NCBI GenBank assembly: GCA_017308595.1
Contig: JAFKER010000007.1
Coordinates: forward strand, 124,001 to 188,000
Length of the DNA: 64,000 bases
From: Afipia sp.
GTDB taxonomy: Bacteria > Pseudomonadota > Alphaproteobacteria > Rhizobiales > Xanthobacteraceae
Direction of reading: 5' to 3'
The translations under genes were made by a program, and so were the position numbers. Position 1 is the stretch's first letter. The number at the start of each line of letters is the position of its first letter. This document shows positions 8,766 to 19,149 of this stretch, piece by piece. The notes under the pieces were generated by a model. The model saw only the letters and a program-made list of their open reading frames with translations. It did no database searches and was not told the DNA's origin.

Positions 8766-11120
8766 TTATCCGGATCGTGGTTTGCCCTGCTTGTTTTCGG
8801 TGGCTCGGCGAAGTGCTTCCGCCAATGCGCCGCCTCCCGCTGTACTGGACTGTGCGGGTTTTTGCTGGGTGGTCGGACGAGGTGCTGATGTGCGCATATT
8901 GCCGCGTGGCTCGTTTCTGGCCGTGCGATCCGCCTTCGGTCCGATCTCGTCATCAAGGCGCAACGTCAATGCGATACGTTGTCGTGGCACATCGACTTCA
9001 AGTACCTTTACTCGCACAATGTCACCCGGCTTCACCACTTCGCGCGGATCCTTGATAAAGGTGCGCGACATCGCTGAAATGTGGACAAGACCGTCCTGAT
9101 GAACGCCGACGTCCACGAATGCACCAAAGGCGGCGACATTGGTGACTGCGCCTTCGAGAACCATGCCGGGTTTGAGATCGCTAACTTTCTCGACGCCATC
9201 CTTGAAGACAGCGGCCTTGAAAGCGGGCCGGGGATCGCGGCCGGGCTTCTCCAGCTCGCGCAGAATGTCGGTTACAGTAGGCAGACCGAACGTATCGTCG
9301 ACGAACGACTGTGGCTTGATCTGTCGCAGAATTTCGGAGTTGCCGATCAGAGCCTTGATGTCGCTTTTGGTGGCCGCGAGAATACGCCGCACCACCGGGT
9401 AGGATTCCGGATGAACACCGGATGCGTCGAGAGGGTCTTCGCCGCTGGTGATACGCAGGAAGCCGGCGCACTGTTCGAATGCTTTCGGCCCGAGACGCGG
9501 CACATCCTTGAGTGCCTTGCGCGATTTGAAGGGACCATTCGCATCGCGGTGCTGCACGATGCTTTGGGCAAGCCCCGAGCCGATTCCGGACACGCGTGCC
9601 AATAGTGGCGCTGAAGCCGTATTGGCATCGACGCCGACCGCATTCACGCAATCCTCAACCACGGCATCGAGCGAGCGGGACAGTTTCGCTTCGCCAAGAT
9701 CGTGCTGATACTGGCCGACGCCGATTGATTTTGGATCGATCTTGACCAGTTCCGCCAGCGGATCCTGTAGCCGCCGCGCGATCGAAACCGCGCCGCGCAA
9801 GGTGACATCAAGCTCGGGTAGTTCCTCGGAAGCGAAGGCAGATGCTGAATAGACGGATGCCCCTGCTTCGGAAACTACGATTTTCGACATTTTCAGTTCG
9901 GGAAGAAGCTTCACCAATTCCGTCGCTAATTTATCGGTTTCGCGAGAAGCGGTACCGTTGCCGATCGCGATCAGTTCGACGCGATGCTCGCGAGCTAGCT
10001 TGCCGAGGATTGCGAGAGCTTCATCCCAGCGGCGCTGAGGTTCGTGAGGGAAGATCGCAGTGGTCGCCACGACCTTGCCCGTCGCATCCACCACGGCAAC
10101 CTTGACGCCGGTCCGGTACCCCGGATCGAGTCCCATGGTCGCACGAGCACCAGCGGGCGCAGCGAGCAAAAGATCGCGCAGGTTCGAGGCGAACACGCGA
10201 ACCGCCTCCTGCTCGGCGGCGGTCCATAGGCGTAACCGCAAGTCGATGTTGAGATGAACCTGGATCTTGGTTCGCCATGCCCAGCGCACAGTCTCGGCGA
10301 GCCATCGATCGCCCGGTCGTTTCTGATCCGAGATGGCAAAGCGTTGCATGATTCGAAATTCATAGGAACTGACAGCATTCGGCGTTGCCGAAGGCGATTC
10401 AGGCAGCATCTGCAGGTCGAGGACTTCTTCTTTCTCGCCGCGAAACATCGCGAGAATGCGATGGGACGGCAGCTTGTTCAGAGGTTCGCTGAAGTCGAAG
10501 TAGTCGCTGAACTTGGCGCCGGCTTCCTTTTTGCCGTCTCGAAGTTTGGATGCGAGAATTCCATTCGACCACATGTGCTCGCGCAAACCACCAATAAGGT
10601 CAGCATCTTCGGCAAAGCGTTCAACCAGAATGGCACGCGCGCCGTCGAGCGCTGCGGCCGCATCCGCAACTTGCTTGTCTGCATCGACGAAGGGCAGGGC
10701 GGCCGTCTGCGGATCGTTCTGAGGTTGCGTGAGCAACAGGTCTGCCAACGGCTCAAGGCCCGCTTCTCTGGCTATTTCCGCCTTGGTCCGGCGCTTTGGT
10801 TTGTAAGGTAGGTAAATGTCCTCAAGGCGACCCTTGCTGTCTGCGGCGAGAATGGCGGCTTCGAGTGTCGCGTCGAGCTTGCCTTGTTCACGGATTGAAT
10901 TGAGGACTGTCACACGACGCTCTTCAAGCTCACGCAGGTAGGTCAATCTTTCTTCCAGCGTACGAAGCTGTGCGTCGTCGAGCGCGCCCGTGGCTTCCTT
11001 GCGATATCGCGCGATGAACGGAACAGTAGCGCCACCGTCGAGGAGGGCGATCGTAGCTTCGACCTGCTGTTCGCGAACGTTGAGTTCTTCGGCGATTTGT
11101 TGAGAGATTGTTTTGGCCAC
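8766..11120 (-). CDS. tex: Tex-type transcription accessory / S1 RNA-binding protein
   Basis: A 784-residue cytoplasmic nucleic-acid-binding protein of the conserved Tex family. In order it has the Tex N-terminal helical region (1 to about 190), a YqgF/RNase H-like domain starting near residue 328 ([18 protein letters not shown]), helix-hairpin-helix repeats around 490-570 ([13 protein letters not shown] and [19 protein letters not shown]), and an S1 domain at about 645-720 ([21 protein letters not shown]). The tail is low-complexity and basic. Tex influences transcription and stress tolerance in several bacteria. The length matches the family. It stands alone on the minus strand with ATG at 11120. 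Confidence 0.96.
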   Translation of the reverse strand: MAKTISQQIAEELNVREQQVEATIALLDGGATVPFIARYRKEATGALDDAQLRTLEERLTYLRELEERRVTVLNSIREQGKLDATLEAAILAADSKGRLEDIYLPYKPKRRTKAEIAREAGLEPLADLLLTQPQNDPQTAALPFVDADKQVADAAAALDGARAILVERFAEDADLIGGLREHMWSNGILASKLRDGKKEAGAKFSDYFDFSEPLNKLPSHRILAMFRGEKEEVLDLQMLPESPSATPNAVSSYEFRIMQRFAISDQKRPGDRWLAETVRWAWRTKIQVHLNIDLRLRLWTAAEQEAVRVFASNLRDLLLAAPAGARATMGLDPGYRTGVKVAVVDATGKVVATTAIFPHEPQRRWDEALAILGKLAREHRVELIAIGNGTASRETDKLATELVKLLPELKMSKIVVSEAGASVYSASAFASEELPELDVTLRGAVSIARRLQDPLAELVKIDPKSIGVGQYQHDLGEAKLSRSLDAVVEDCVNAVGVDANTASAPLLARVSGIGSGLAQSIVQHRDANGPFKSRKALKDVPRLGPKAFEQCAGFLRITSGEDPLDASGVHPESYPVVRRILAATKSDIKALIGNSEILRQIKPQSFVDDTFGLPTVTDILRELEKPGRDPRPAFKAAVFKDGVEKVSDLKPGMVLEGAVTNVAAFGAFVDVGVHQDGLVHISAMSRTFIKDPREVVKPGDIVRVKVLEVDVPRQRIALTLRLDDEIGPKADRTARNEPRGNMRTSAPRPTTQQKPAQSSTAGGGALAEALRRATENKQGKPRSG

Positions 11121-11596
11121 TTAATATCTTTCTCCGCAGGAAAATCACGATCCTGAATCGGGCAATGCAGGGAGACGGCTTATGGACCAAGGGTCGGTGA
11201 TTCATCAATCCCGTGCCGGAGGAAAATGGATCTGTGGATGGAAGTGGAACGGCACTCGTTACGTGAAATCCGTGGATGGCCGATGCGGCAAAATCGCGGC
11301 GTTGCCGTAAATATAGAGTGTTTCGTAATGCGGCCTTGTGTCCGACATGGGTTGAAAAGCACACGCTTTCGGAGGGTTGGAGTCTGTGGCCGAGTCGCGC
11401 CGATGCTGAATCCCCTGTTTTTGCAGGCTGAAACGGCCACCCCGCAGGCGACGGCAGGCCGGTTTAAGGGCTCATGACTCCTGATTCTTGCTAAAATCCC
11501 CGGTAAAACCCAACAAAGTTGTGCAAACGGCTAACCAGAAGCCCTTTTTGGTGGAATTATCAATAGTGTGATCCCACTCGAATCAAAGGAGTGACT
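11121..11596. other. Divergent intergenic region between tex and HU gene
   Basis: This 476-bp stretch separates divergent tex and the HU-type gene and must hold both promoters. No coding frame with a ribosome site or recognisable product was found on either strand. It is more AT-rich near 11480-11580, next to the HU start, as expected of a promoter, but no clear -35/-10 pair could be assigned. Confidence 0.4.
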
Positions 11597-11896
11597 ATGG
11601 CAGTCCAAATGACGAAATCGCAGCTGATCGAGAAGATCGCTACGGAGACTGAAATTTCGAAGAAGGAAGTGAAGGGCGTTCTCGAGACGCTGGCATCGAT
11701 CGGATACAAGGAACTCAAGAAGTCGGGCGTTTTCCTGCTCCCAGGCTTCGCAAAGTTCGTTGTGATCAAGAAGCCTGCGACCAAGGCCCGCAAGGGCACC
11801 AACCCCTTCACCGGTGAGCCGATGACCTTCAAGGCAAAGCCTGCCCGGAAGATTGTCCGGGCGCGCCCGGTCAAGGCTGCGAAGGACGCAGTTTAA
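11597..11896 (+). CDS. HU-family DNA-binding protein
   Basis: A 99-residue nucleoid-associated protein. It has the HU/IHF fold: N-terminal helices (SQLIEKIATETEISKKEVKGVLETL), the beta-arm entry GVFLLPGFAKFVV, a shortened arm around GTNPFTGEP, and a basic C-terminus (KIVRARPVKAAKDAV) longer than in E. coli HU. Such proteins bend DNA. The ATG at 11597 is preceded by AAAGGAG at good spacing. A GTG 6 nt upstream is less likely because it lies inside that ribosome site. A strong terminator follows 7 nt after the stop. Confidence 0.95.
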   Translation: MAVQMTKSQLIEKIATETEISKKEVKGVLETLASIGYKELKKSGVFLLPGFAKFVVIKKPATKARKGTNPFTGEPMTFKAKPARKIVRARPVKAAKDAV

Positions 11897-11902
11897 GCCT
11901 TC

Positions 11903-11926
11903 AAAGCCCCTTCGGGGGCTTTTTTG
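11903..11926 (+). terminator. Rho-independent terminator of the HU gene
   Basis: AAAGCCCC-TTCG-GGGGCTTT forms an 8-bp stem with a stable UUCG loop and runs directly into TTTTTT, starting 6 nt after the stop codon. Confidence 0.93.
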
Positions 11927-12456
11927 CTTTTAGGGGTGGAAGGTTGTCTGCATGCAACGGCGAGTCAGAGGGGACTCGCTGTTGCGTTCTGATCCGCTCA
12001 ATCGCGTAGCGGCATATCGCGCGTTTGACGCGCAGATTCCGAATGTGGCTGTGTCAGTCATTCTTCTTTGAGATTAGATCATCGCCAAAGAAGCGTGGCG
12101 GCCTTCCACTGTCCCCGAGGCCATCGGAATTTGCCGTGTCTACGCCATACGAGTGACGCGACCATCGCAAACTTCAGTGAAGGCGCAGTCTTTCTCAGAC
12201 TGGTTTTACCAGGTTTCTGAATCGCACTTCTCGGCACCGCGGTGTTCAGCACGTCGCTGCGTTGGTTCGGGTTGCGTTTCTCCGTTGCAATTGTCGCGAT
12301 CATAACGGATGCCAATGCCACTGGCGTCAATGAGAACCTTCGCGCCGATTGTCGATGCGCGGACACTTGCAGAAAGCTGGCTTCCAAGCTCGGCTTGCGT
12401 CTCCGCAAACTGTCTCCTAGTTTGAGGTCTTGTTGCAACTGCCGGTGCATTCATTC
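11927..12456. other. Gap of 530 bp before the LacI gene
   Basis: No gene is supported. Open frames on the minus strand (for example across 12079-12450) have basic, low-similarity translations and no ribosome site. The part nearest the LacI gene should hold its promoter, with the inverted repeat at 12406-12424. The rest may be decayed sequence. Confidence 0.4.
12406..12424. promoter_or_regulatory. Candidate LacI autoregulatory site
   Basis: CAAACT-GTCTCCT-AGTTTG is a perfect inverted repeat (6-bp arms, 7-nt spacer) ending 32 bp before the LacI start. Its half-site matches the CAAAC/GTTTG motifs clustered before the operon at 13482-13527. Confidence 0.45.
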
Positions 12457-13458
12457 ATGAGACCGCGTTTGGCTGATGTGGCCCGTATGGCGGGCGTGGA
12501 CGTTTCCACAGCCTCGCGCGTGCTGCGTGGAGAGACAAACCAGCGTATTCGTGAAGAGACCCGCGAGCGCATTTTAAAAAGCGCGCGCGATCTCGACTAT
12601 TCCCCGAACACACTTGCGCAGGGCTTGCGGACTTCGCGCAGCCAGACGCTTGGTTTGATCGTTCCGCAACTTGATAACCCGGTGTTCGCTTCCGCTATTC
12701 GCGGCGCGGAGAAGTCATGTGCGCGGCGCGGTTACTCGCTATTGATAGCACATCGTGAATCAGGTGCGACCGATGCGGTTTATCATCGTCTGTCGCATGG
12801 TAACCGTGCTGATGGATTGCTGGTAGCAAGTCTTGATGATGATCGCTTGCTGCGTGAAGAGCTTGAGTCTACACACACGCCATTCGTGCTGTTGAACCGG
12901 CAGCTGAAGGGAAGCCCTTACTGCGTTGTGCTGGACAGCCGCGCGGCCGCGGCGATCGCGGTCGATCATCTGGCGCAGATGGGGCATCGGCGTATCGCGC
13001 ATCTGGCGGGTCGGCCTGGTGGCTTCAACGCAGGCGAGCGTCTTGCAGGCTATCGCGACGGCCTCAAACGTCACCGGATATCCTTTGATCCCAAACTGGT
13101 CGCTGTTGCGGGTTATACGGCGGAAGGAGGTGCTGACGCGATGCGGAACCTTCTGGCGCAAAGGCCGACGGCTGTTCTTGGCGCGACACTGGTGACTGCA
13201 GCAGGTGCGATGGCTGTGCTGCATGAAGCTGGATTGCAAATCCCGCGCGACGTTTCGGTGATGGGCCTTCATGATGCGCCGGTTGCAACGATGCTCTATC
13301 CTCAATTGACCTCGGTGAAGATGCCAACTGAACTGATGGGCGAGATTGCCTCTGATCTTCTGATTGATCTTCTTAACGGCGGTACGCCAGAACCGATTTC
13401 GCCGTTGGCGCCGGACGGTCTCATCGTTCGCGCCTCCACAGGCCCAGCCCCACGCTAA
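12457..13458 (+). CDS. LacI-family transcriptional regulator
   Basis: A 333-residue repressor-type protein. The N-terminal helix-turn-helix (LADVARMAGVDVSTASRVLRG) and hinge helix (SPNTLAQGLRTSRS) are followed by a periplasmic-binding-protein-like sensor domain starting TLGLIVPQLDNPVFA. The family binds sugars or their phosphates and regulates adjacent catabolic operons. The ATG at 12457 is chosen because the Pfam-like DNA-binding domain begins right there. An upstream TTG is possible. The next genes on the same strand form a carbohydrate/polyol operon whose promoter region carries an array of inverted GTTTG/CAAAC motifs, its probable operator. Confidence 0.93.
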   Translation: MRPRLADVARMAGVDVSTASRVLRGETNQRIREETRERILKSARDLDYSPNTLAQGLRTSRSQTLGLIVPQLDNPVFASAIRGAEKSCARRGYSLLIAHRESGATDAVYHRLSHGNRADGLLVASLDDDRLLREELESTHTPFVLLNRQLKGSPYCVVLDSRAAAAIAVDHLAQMGHRRIAHLAGRPGGFNAGERLAGYRDGLKRHRISFDPKLVAVAGYTAEGGADAMRNLLAQRPTAVLGATLVTAAGAMAVLHEAGLQIPRDVSVMGLHDAPVATMLYPQLTSVKMPTELMGEIASDLLIDLLNGGTPEPISPLAPDGLIVRASTGPAPR

Positions 13459-13481
13459 ATTTTAACTTGACCAGCGCGGTC

Positions 13482-13527
13482 GTTTGTAAGACGTTTGAAC
13501 AAACGATTGCGCAAACTGTTTGTTCAA
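13482..13527. promoter_or_regulatory. Operator array before the polyol operon
   Basis: Five GTTTG/CAAAC half-sites occur in 41 bp: GTTTG at 13482, 13493 and 13518, CAAAC at 13500 and 13512. They form overlapping palindromes: CGTTTG-AA-CAAACG (13492-13505), CAAAC-T-GTTTG (13512-13522) and the outer pair TTGAACAAAC/GTTTGTTCAA (13495-13504 and 13518-13527). At the centre is TTGCGCAA (13507-13514), a core often seen in LacI-family operators. The array lies 71 bp before the first operon gene. Confidence 0.65.
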
Positions 13528-13597
13528 TCAAGACAACGAGCGGCCAGGGAGTACGTCGAGTGAGCGTGGCGAATTTGGCCTCTGTACAGGGGCTGTC

Positions 13598-15079
13598 ATG
13601 ACCGCAACCACTATCGCTGCAGTTCGCGACGCTGATCGCGTTGATGAAGGTTTGGCCCAAGCCTTTGGTGCCATTGTTGGGGCCGCCAACGTTCTTACGT
13701 CGTTTGATCAGCGGTTTGAGTATTCAAGAGATCGTCTTCCGTTCGCGGTTTTCCGTGAACGAGCAGGGGAGCTTGCGGGTACTGTTCCCCGTCTTGTGGT
13801 GCGCCCTGCGAACGATGATGAAATCATTCGCGTTGTGCAGCTTGCGAAGGCCCGCAGCGTCGCGATCATTCCATATGGCAATGGATCGGGCGTGCTCGGT
13901 GGAGCGATCCCGCTTGGCGGCGAAATCATGGTCGACACGCGCCGCCTCGACAAGATCGTCGCTATTAACCCGACCGACGCAGTGGTGACTGTTCAGGCCG
14001 GCATGAACGGTGCTGATTTCGAGCGCCAGCTTAATGAGGCCGGATACACGAGCGGTCATCTGCCGCAGTCCATCGAGATATCGACCGTCGGTGGTTGGCT
14101 CGCTTGCCGCGGTGGCGGACAGTTGAGCAGTCGCTATGGAAAGATCGAAGATATCGTTGTGGGACTCAAGGCGGTGCTGCCGGACGGTTCGCCGCTGGAA
14201 GTCCGGCCGGTTGCGCGCCGCTCGGTCGGCCCGTCGATCCGCGATCTCATGATCGGCAGTGAAGGCACCCTCGGGATTATCACCGAAGCGACACTGCGTA
14301 TCTTCAAGAAGCCGGCGGTGGAGCGTGGCGTCGTGCTTGCGTTTCCGTCGCTGCAGGCGGCGCTGGATAGTGCGCGCTTGATCATGCAGGCAGAACTGCG
14401 TCCGGCAATCGTGCGGCTTTACGATCGGGTTGAGAGTGACGAGCGGACCAAGGATATTCCGCTGTTCAAATCCAAGCCGTTTCTTGCGGTGCTGCAATTC
14501 ACTGGCAGCGAGCCGATGGTGACGGCCGAGCAGGGTATGGCACTGGACATCGCCAAGGCTCAGGGCGGCGAAGTGGCGCCCGATGGTCCTTACGAGCACT
14601 GGAAGCAGAACCGCTACGTGGCTTATTCGCAGAAGTGGCACGATGCAGGATACTTCAACGATACTATTGAGGTGACCGGTAACTGGTCCGCTATTCCCTC
14701 AATGTATGAAGCGATCGGCAGTGCGGTGCGTGCGATTTATCCGGGGGTGCACTTCGGTGCGCACTGGTCGCACGTTTATCCCGAAGGTGCGTGTCAATAT
14801 ATGACCGTGCGGCTGCCGCCGATGCCGAAGGAGCAGGCGCTGCCCATTCATCAGCAGCTTTGGGACACTGTGCAAAAGCTGACGCTGGATCATGGTGGAT
14901 CGATCGCGCATCACCATGGTGCCGGCCTTTTCCGGAATCCGTGGATGCAGCGGGAGCTTGGCACCGGTCTTAAAGTGCTTCAGGCGATCAAGGACGCGCT
15001 CGATCCTGGCAATTTGTTCAACCCCGGCAAGATCGGGTTGCGTCCGGGCGCAAGCGCGAAAGACATTCGCCGTGACTGA
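13598..15079 (+). CDS. FAD-binding oxidoreductase, alkyl-DHAP synthase / glycolate oxidase-like
   Basis: A 493-residue flavoprotein of the vanillyl-alcohol-oxidase superfamily. The FAD_binding_4 domain includes RPANDDEIIRVVQLAK, IPYGNGSGVLGGAIP and GSEGTLGIITEATLRI. The C-terminal cap ends with SIAHHHGAGLFRNPW and DPGNLFNPGKIGL. The triple-His motif and the end are typical of alkyldihydroxyacetonephosphate-synthase-like and D-2-hydroxyacid dehydrogenase proteins. In bacteria these usually oxidise hydroxy acids or polyol derivatives rather than make ether lipids. It opens the operon. The ATG at 13598 is chosen because the FAD domain follows. An upstream in-frame start would run through the operator array. 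Confidence 0.85.
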   Translation: MTATTIAAVRDADRVDEGLAQAFGAIVGAANVLTSFDQRFEYSRDRLPFAVFRERAGELAGTVPRLVVRPANDDEIIRVVQLAKARSVAIIPYGNGSGVLGGAIPLGGEIMVDTRRLDKIVAINPTDAVVTVQAGMNGADFERQLNEAGYTSGHLPQSIEISTVGGWLACRGGGQLSSRYGKIEDIVVGLKAVLPDGSPLEVRPVARRSVGPSIRDLMIGSEGTLGIITEATLRIFKKPAVERGVVLAFPSLQAALDSARLIMQAELRPAIVRLYDRVESDERTKDIPLFKSKPFLAVLQFTGSEPMVTAEQGMALDIAKAQGGEVAPDGPYEHWKQNRYVAYSQKWHDAGYFNDTIEVTGNWSAIPSMYEAIGSAVRAIYPGVHFGAHWSHVYPEGACQYMTVRLPPMPKEQALPIHQQLWDTVQKLTLDHGGSIAHHHGAGLFRNPWMQRELGTGLKVLQAIKDALDPGNLFNPGKIGLRPGASAKDIRRD

Positions 15080-15120
15080 CGTGACAAACATCTGTGTCGC
15101 TGCGAGGGAGGATGCCCACT

Positions 15121-16647
15121 ATGGCAGCGTCTGATCCTCTGTTGGTCGGCATCGATCTTGGCGCTGGTTCGCTCAAGATCAGTGTTATCAAAGCTGACGG
15201 TTCGTTGGTGAGCGAGGCCTCCGCGCCGGTTGCGACATCATCTCCCTATCCGGGATGGAGCGAGCAGAATCCGGAAGACTGGTGGCTGGCTGCCTGCGAC
15301 GCATTGCGCCGTGGTTTAAAAGCATCGGGCCGTCCGGCATCGGATATTGCCGCGATCTCATTCTCGGCTGGCGCTCATACTCAGGTGCTGGAAGACGCGG
15401 ATGGCCATATCATTCGCCCGGCCATTCTCTGGAACGATCAGCGCAGCCGTGACGAGACCCAGCAGCTTCGCGATAAGGCTGATGCGCGTATTCTGGAAAT
15501 CGGTGCGAACCGCGCCAATCCGACCTGGACATTGCCGCAGATGCTTTGGCTGCGTCATCATGAGCCGGAATCATTTTCCCGCGTGAAGCGGCTTTACGTC
15601 GCCAAGGACTGGCTGCGCGCGCAGTTCACAGGAACGTGGGAAACCGACACCATCGATGCGCTCGGCACGCTGATGCTGGATGCACAGAGCGCCGAATGGT
15701 CGAAAGAACTCTGTGAGATGATCGGCTGGCCGATGGCCACGTTGCCGCCGATCGTCAAACCAAGCACCGTTGTTGGCAAGGTGACGGCAAAAGCGGCACT
15801 GGCGACCGGTCTTGCCGAGGGTACACCTGTCGTTTGCGGCACATCCGACACCGCTGCTGAGACATTTGGCGCGGGCATGGTGCGCGAGGGTATGGGCGTC
15901 GTGAAGCTGGCGACGGCTGCGACAGTCAATGTGCTGTCGCCGAAAGCCAGGCCAGATTTCTCACTGATCAACTATTATCACGTCGTGCCAGACCACTGGT
16001 ACGTCATTGCAGCTACGAATTCTTGCGCTTCAGCGCACAAATGGCTGCGCGATACATTCTTCCGCCGCGAGGGCGAGGACGGCAGTGCGGTTTTCGATGC
16101 CATGGATGCACGTGCCGCCGTGGCTCAGCCCGGTTCGGAAGGATTGTTCTTCCATCCCTATCTCAACGGCGAGCGAAGTCCTTACTGGGATCCCCTATTG
16201 CGGGCCGATTTTGTCGGGGCGGGATTCAATCATGGTGCGGGTCATTTTGTCCGAGCGCTTTATGAAGGCGTTGCTTATTCGTTGCGAGATTGTCTCGAGG
16301 TCATGAGGTCGAAAGACTTGGGCTTCACCACCGCGCGCCTGACAGGCGGCGGCGCGCGCAGCGCCCTGTGGCGGCAGATCGTTGCCGATGTCCTGAATAT
16401 TACGGTTGAGCTTCCAGCTGTTGCGGATGCGTCGTTCGGTGCTGCACTTCTTGCAGGCGTGGGCGTCGGCATTTTCAAAGATGAGCGCGCGGCTGCGGAG
16501 GTCGTCAGAATTGTGTCGCGCGCGACGCCTGATCCGGCGCGTGCTTCCGTCTACGATCAAGGCTTCCCGATTTATCGTGACATTCAGAAGGCGCTTGCGC
16601 CGATCAATCATCGCATCCATGCCTTCGCGGCTGGTCAGAACAAGTGA
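15121..16647 (+). CDS. FGGY-family carbohydrate kinase, xylulokinase-like
   Basis: A 508-residue sugar or polyol kinase. The N-terminal FGGY phosphate motif is GIDLGAGSLKISVIKADG. The middle has NDQRSRDETQQLR and ATAATVNVLSP, and the C-terminal domain has the nucleotide motif TGGGARSALWRQIVADVLN. It phosphorylates an imported carbohydrate with ATP in the cytoplasm. Closest by feel are xylulokinases, but the usual substrate-binding GQMHG segment is replaced by SAGAHTQ, so the sugar may differ. Start 15121 is chosen because the ribosome site GAGGGAGG lies about 9 nt before it. An ATG 9 nt upstream would be too close. Confidence 0.9.
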   Translation: MAASDPLLVGIDLGAGSLKISVIKADGSLVSEASAPVATSSPYPGWSEQNPEDWWLAACDALRRGLKASGRPASDIAAISFSAGAHTQVLEDADGHIIRPAILWNDQRSRDETQQLRDKADARILEIGANRANPTWTLPQMLWLRHHEPESFSRVKRLYVAKDWLRAQFTGTWETDTIDALGTLMLDAQSAEWSKELCEMIGWPMATLPPIVKPSTVVGKVTAKAALATGLAEGTPVVCGTSDTAAETFGAGMVREGMGVVKLATAATVNVLSPKARPDFSLINYYHVVPDHWYVIAATNSCASAHKWLRDTFFRREGEDGSAVFDAMDARAAVAQPGSEGLFFHPYLNGERSPYWDPLLRADFVGAGFNHGAGHFVRALYEGVAYSLRDCLEVMRSKDLGFTTARLTGGGARSALWRQIVADVLNITVELPAVADASFGAALLAGVGVGIFKDERAAAEVVRIVSRATPDPARASVYDQGFPIYRDIQKALAPINHRIHAFAAGQNK

Positions 16648-16650
16648 TCC

Positions 16651-17703
<1,053 letters not shown>

Positions 17704-17748
17704 ACTGCCAAGAAGCAAAGAAACGAACGTTCAAAGGAGTGAATTGCC

Positions 17749-19086
17749 ATGGGAGACAAGGGAATGGCTAACAACGGAAAATCGGGTATCGACCGCCGCA
17801 CGCTCATCAAGGGTGCCGGCGCAGTTGGCGCAGGCATTGCGGCGGGTACGCTCGGCGCTCCAGTGGTTTGGGGGCAGGGCAAGAAGACCATCCGCTTCCT
17901 TAACACCGAAACATCAATCGACAGCATCCGCGCGCTGAAGGTGGCCTGCGCCGAATACGAGCGCATGACGGGCACACAGGTCATCGTCGACTCGGTGCCG
18001 CTTGATGACGCCTTCACCAAGGTGACGACATCGCTTCGTGGCGGTCAGCCGTATGACATCGCAACGTTCGCATTCGTCGGTCACGTCCTGCTGCTGCAGG
18101 CCGAGGGGCATCTGATGCCACTCACCGAGCTGACCAGCAAGCACAAGTGGGGTCCGAAGATCCTGTTCCCGATCAAGGGCGAGACCTACTGGTATCCCTA
18201 CGACTACAATCTGGCATGGATCTACTATCGCAAGGACCTGTACGAAAAGAAGGGTCTGAGCGTTCCCAAGACCTGGGCCGAAATGCTGAAGAACTCGCAG
18301 GCGCTGAACGAGGATGGCCGTTCGGGCTCGCTGTTCCCGATCGGCAGCAACGGCGCGACCAACTGGCTGTCACCGGGCTTCATGTGGGCCGAAGGCGTCA
18401 AGCTGTTCGATGACAAATGGAACGTTGCGATCGACAATGCCGCTAACGCGCCGAAGGTCGCTGCCTATCTCGACTTCTTTGCTGATCTCTACAAGACCAT
18501 GCCGTCTGGAACGAGCCAGGCGAGCTTTGGTGAAGTGTTGTCCAATTTCTCGTCGGACAAGGTCGGGCATACCGCTTATGCGGGCCGTATCATTGAGGCG
18601 CTGGAGCGCACATCACCGGCTCTCGCGACCAAGTATGGCATTACCCCATACATGGACAGCGCAGGGAAGGCGAAGGCGGTCAACCATGGCTATGATGGCT
18701 GGGTGGTGTTGAAGACGCCGAATTCGAATGAATCGATGAAGTTCATGAAGTGGTTCACCGAGAACCAGTACATCAACTTCCTGCATACAGCACCGCTGCA
18801 CTTCCAGCCGCCGCGGCTCGACGTATACGAGGACGCTCGCTGGCGTGCGCATCCGCTCATCGAGAAGCACAAGGAAGCGGTCGAAACGATGAAGGGCTTC
18901 ATCGTCGACAAGTCGATGGTTCTGACCTCGGTCGACACCGAAGGTCCGGCACCCGACCTGCGCCCGGGCAAGGTGTTCGAGGGTTTTGTAATCCCTGAAA
19001 TGCTGCAGAACCGTATCCTGAAGAACATGCCGGCTGCCGACTGCGTCAAGGCTGCAGGCGATAAGATGCGCAAGCTCACGGCATAA
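17749..19086 (+). CDS. Carbohydrate ABC substrate-binding protein with Tat signal
   Basis: A 445-residue solute-binding protein of the CUT1 (SBP_bac_1) family. The N-terminus has a twin-arginine motif (DRRTLIKG, near residues 16-23) and a hydrophobic alanine/glycine stretch ending around VVWGQG, so it is probably exported folded by Tat. The mature part starts KTIRFLNTETSID. A strong ribosome site (AAAGGAG) precedes ATG 17749. It follows the ATPase and is separated from the permeases by a GC-rich hairpin, which may let it be made in excess. The ligand is probably a sugar or polyol. Confidence 0.92.
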   Translation: MGDKGMANNGKSGIDRRTLIKGAGAVGAGIAAGTLGAPVVWGQGKKTIRFLNTETSIDSIRALKVACAEYERMTGTQVIVDSVPLDDAFTKVTTSLRGGQPYDIATFAFVGHVLLLQAEGHLMPLTELTSKHKWGPKILFPIKGETYWYPYDYNLAWIYYRKDLYEKKGLSVPKTWAEMLKNSQALNEDGRSGSLFPIGSNGATNWLSPGFMWAEGVKLFDDKWNVAIDNAANAPKVAAYLDFFADLYKTMPSGTSQASFGEVLSNFSSDKVGHTAYAGRIIEALERTSPALATKYGITPYMDSAGKAKAVNHGYDGWVVLKTPNSNESMKFMKWFTENQYINFLHTAPLHFQPPRLDVYEDARWRAHPLIEKHKEAVETMKGFIVDKSMVLTSVDTEGPAPDLRPGKVFEGFVIPEMLQNRILKNMPAADCVKAAGDKMRKLTA

Positions 19087-19104
19087 GAAACGCGTGTACC
19101 AACT

Positions 19105-19134
19105 GCCCGGCCGGATGCTCCCGGCCGGGCTTTT
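19105..19134 (+). terminator. Attenuator-like hairpin after the binding-protein gene
   Basis: GCCCGGCCGG (19105-19114) and CCGGCCGGGC (19121-19130) pair perfectly and are followed by TTTT. The hairpin sits 19 nt after the binding-protein stop and before the permeases. Partial termination or 3'-end protection here would give more binding protein than permease, a common pattern in importer operons. Confidence 0.7.
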
Positions 19135-19149
19135 CCCGGAAAGACGACT

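Noticed and set aside
12079-12450. A 123-aa minus-strand frame, possibly a transposase remnant
   Set aside because: The basic translation recalled a transposase end, but no DDE motif or terminal repeat could be found.
13724-14641. A 305-aa antisense frame inside the FAD oxidoreductase
   Set aside because: Shadow of a gene with clear FAD motifs; no independent support.
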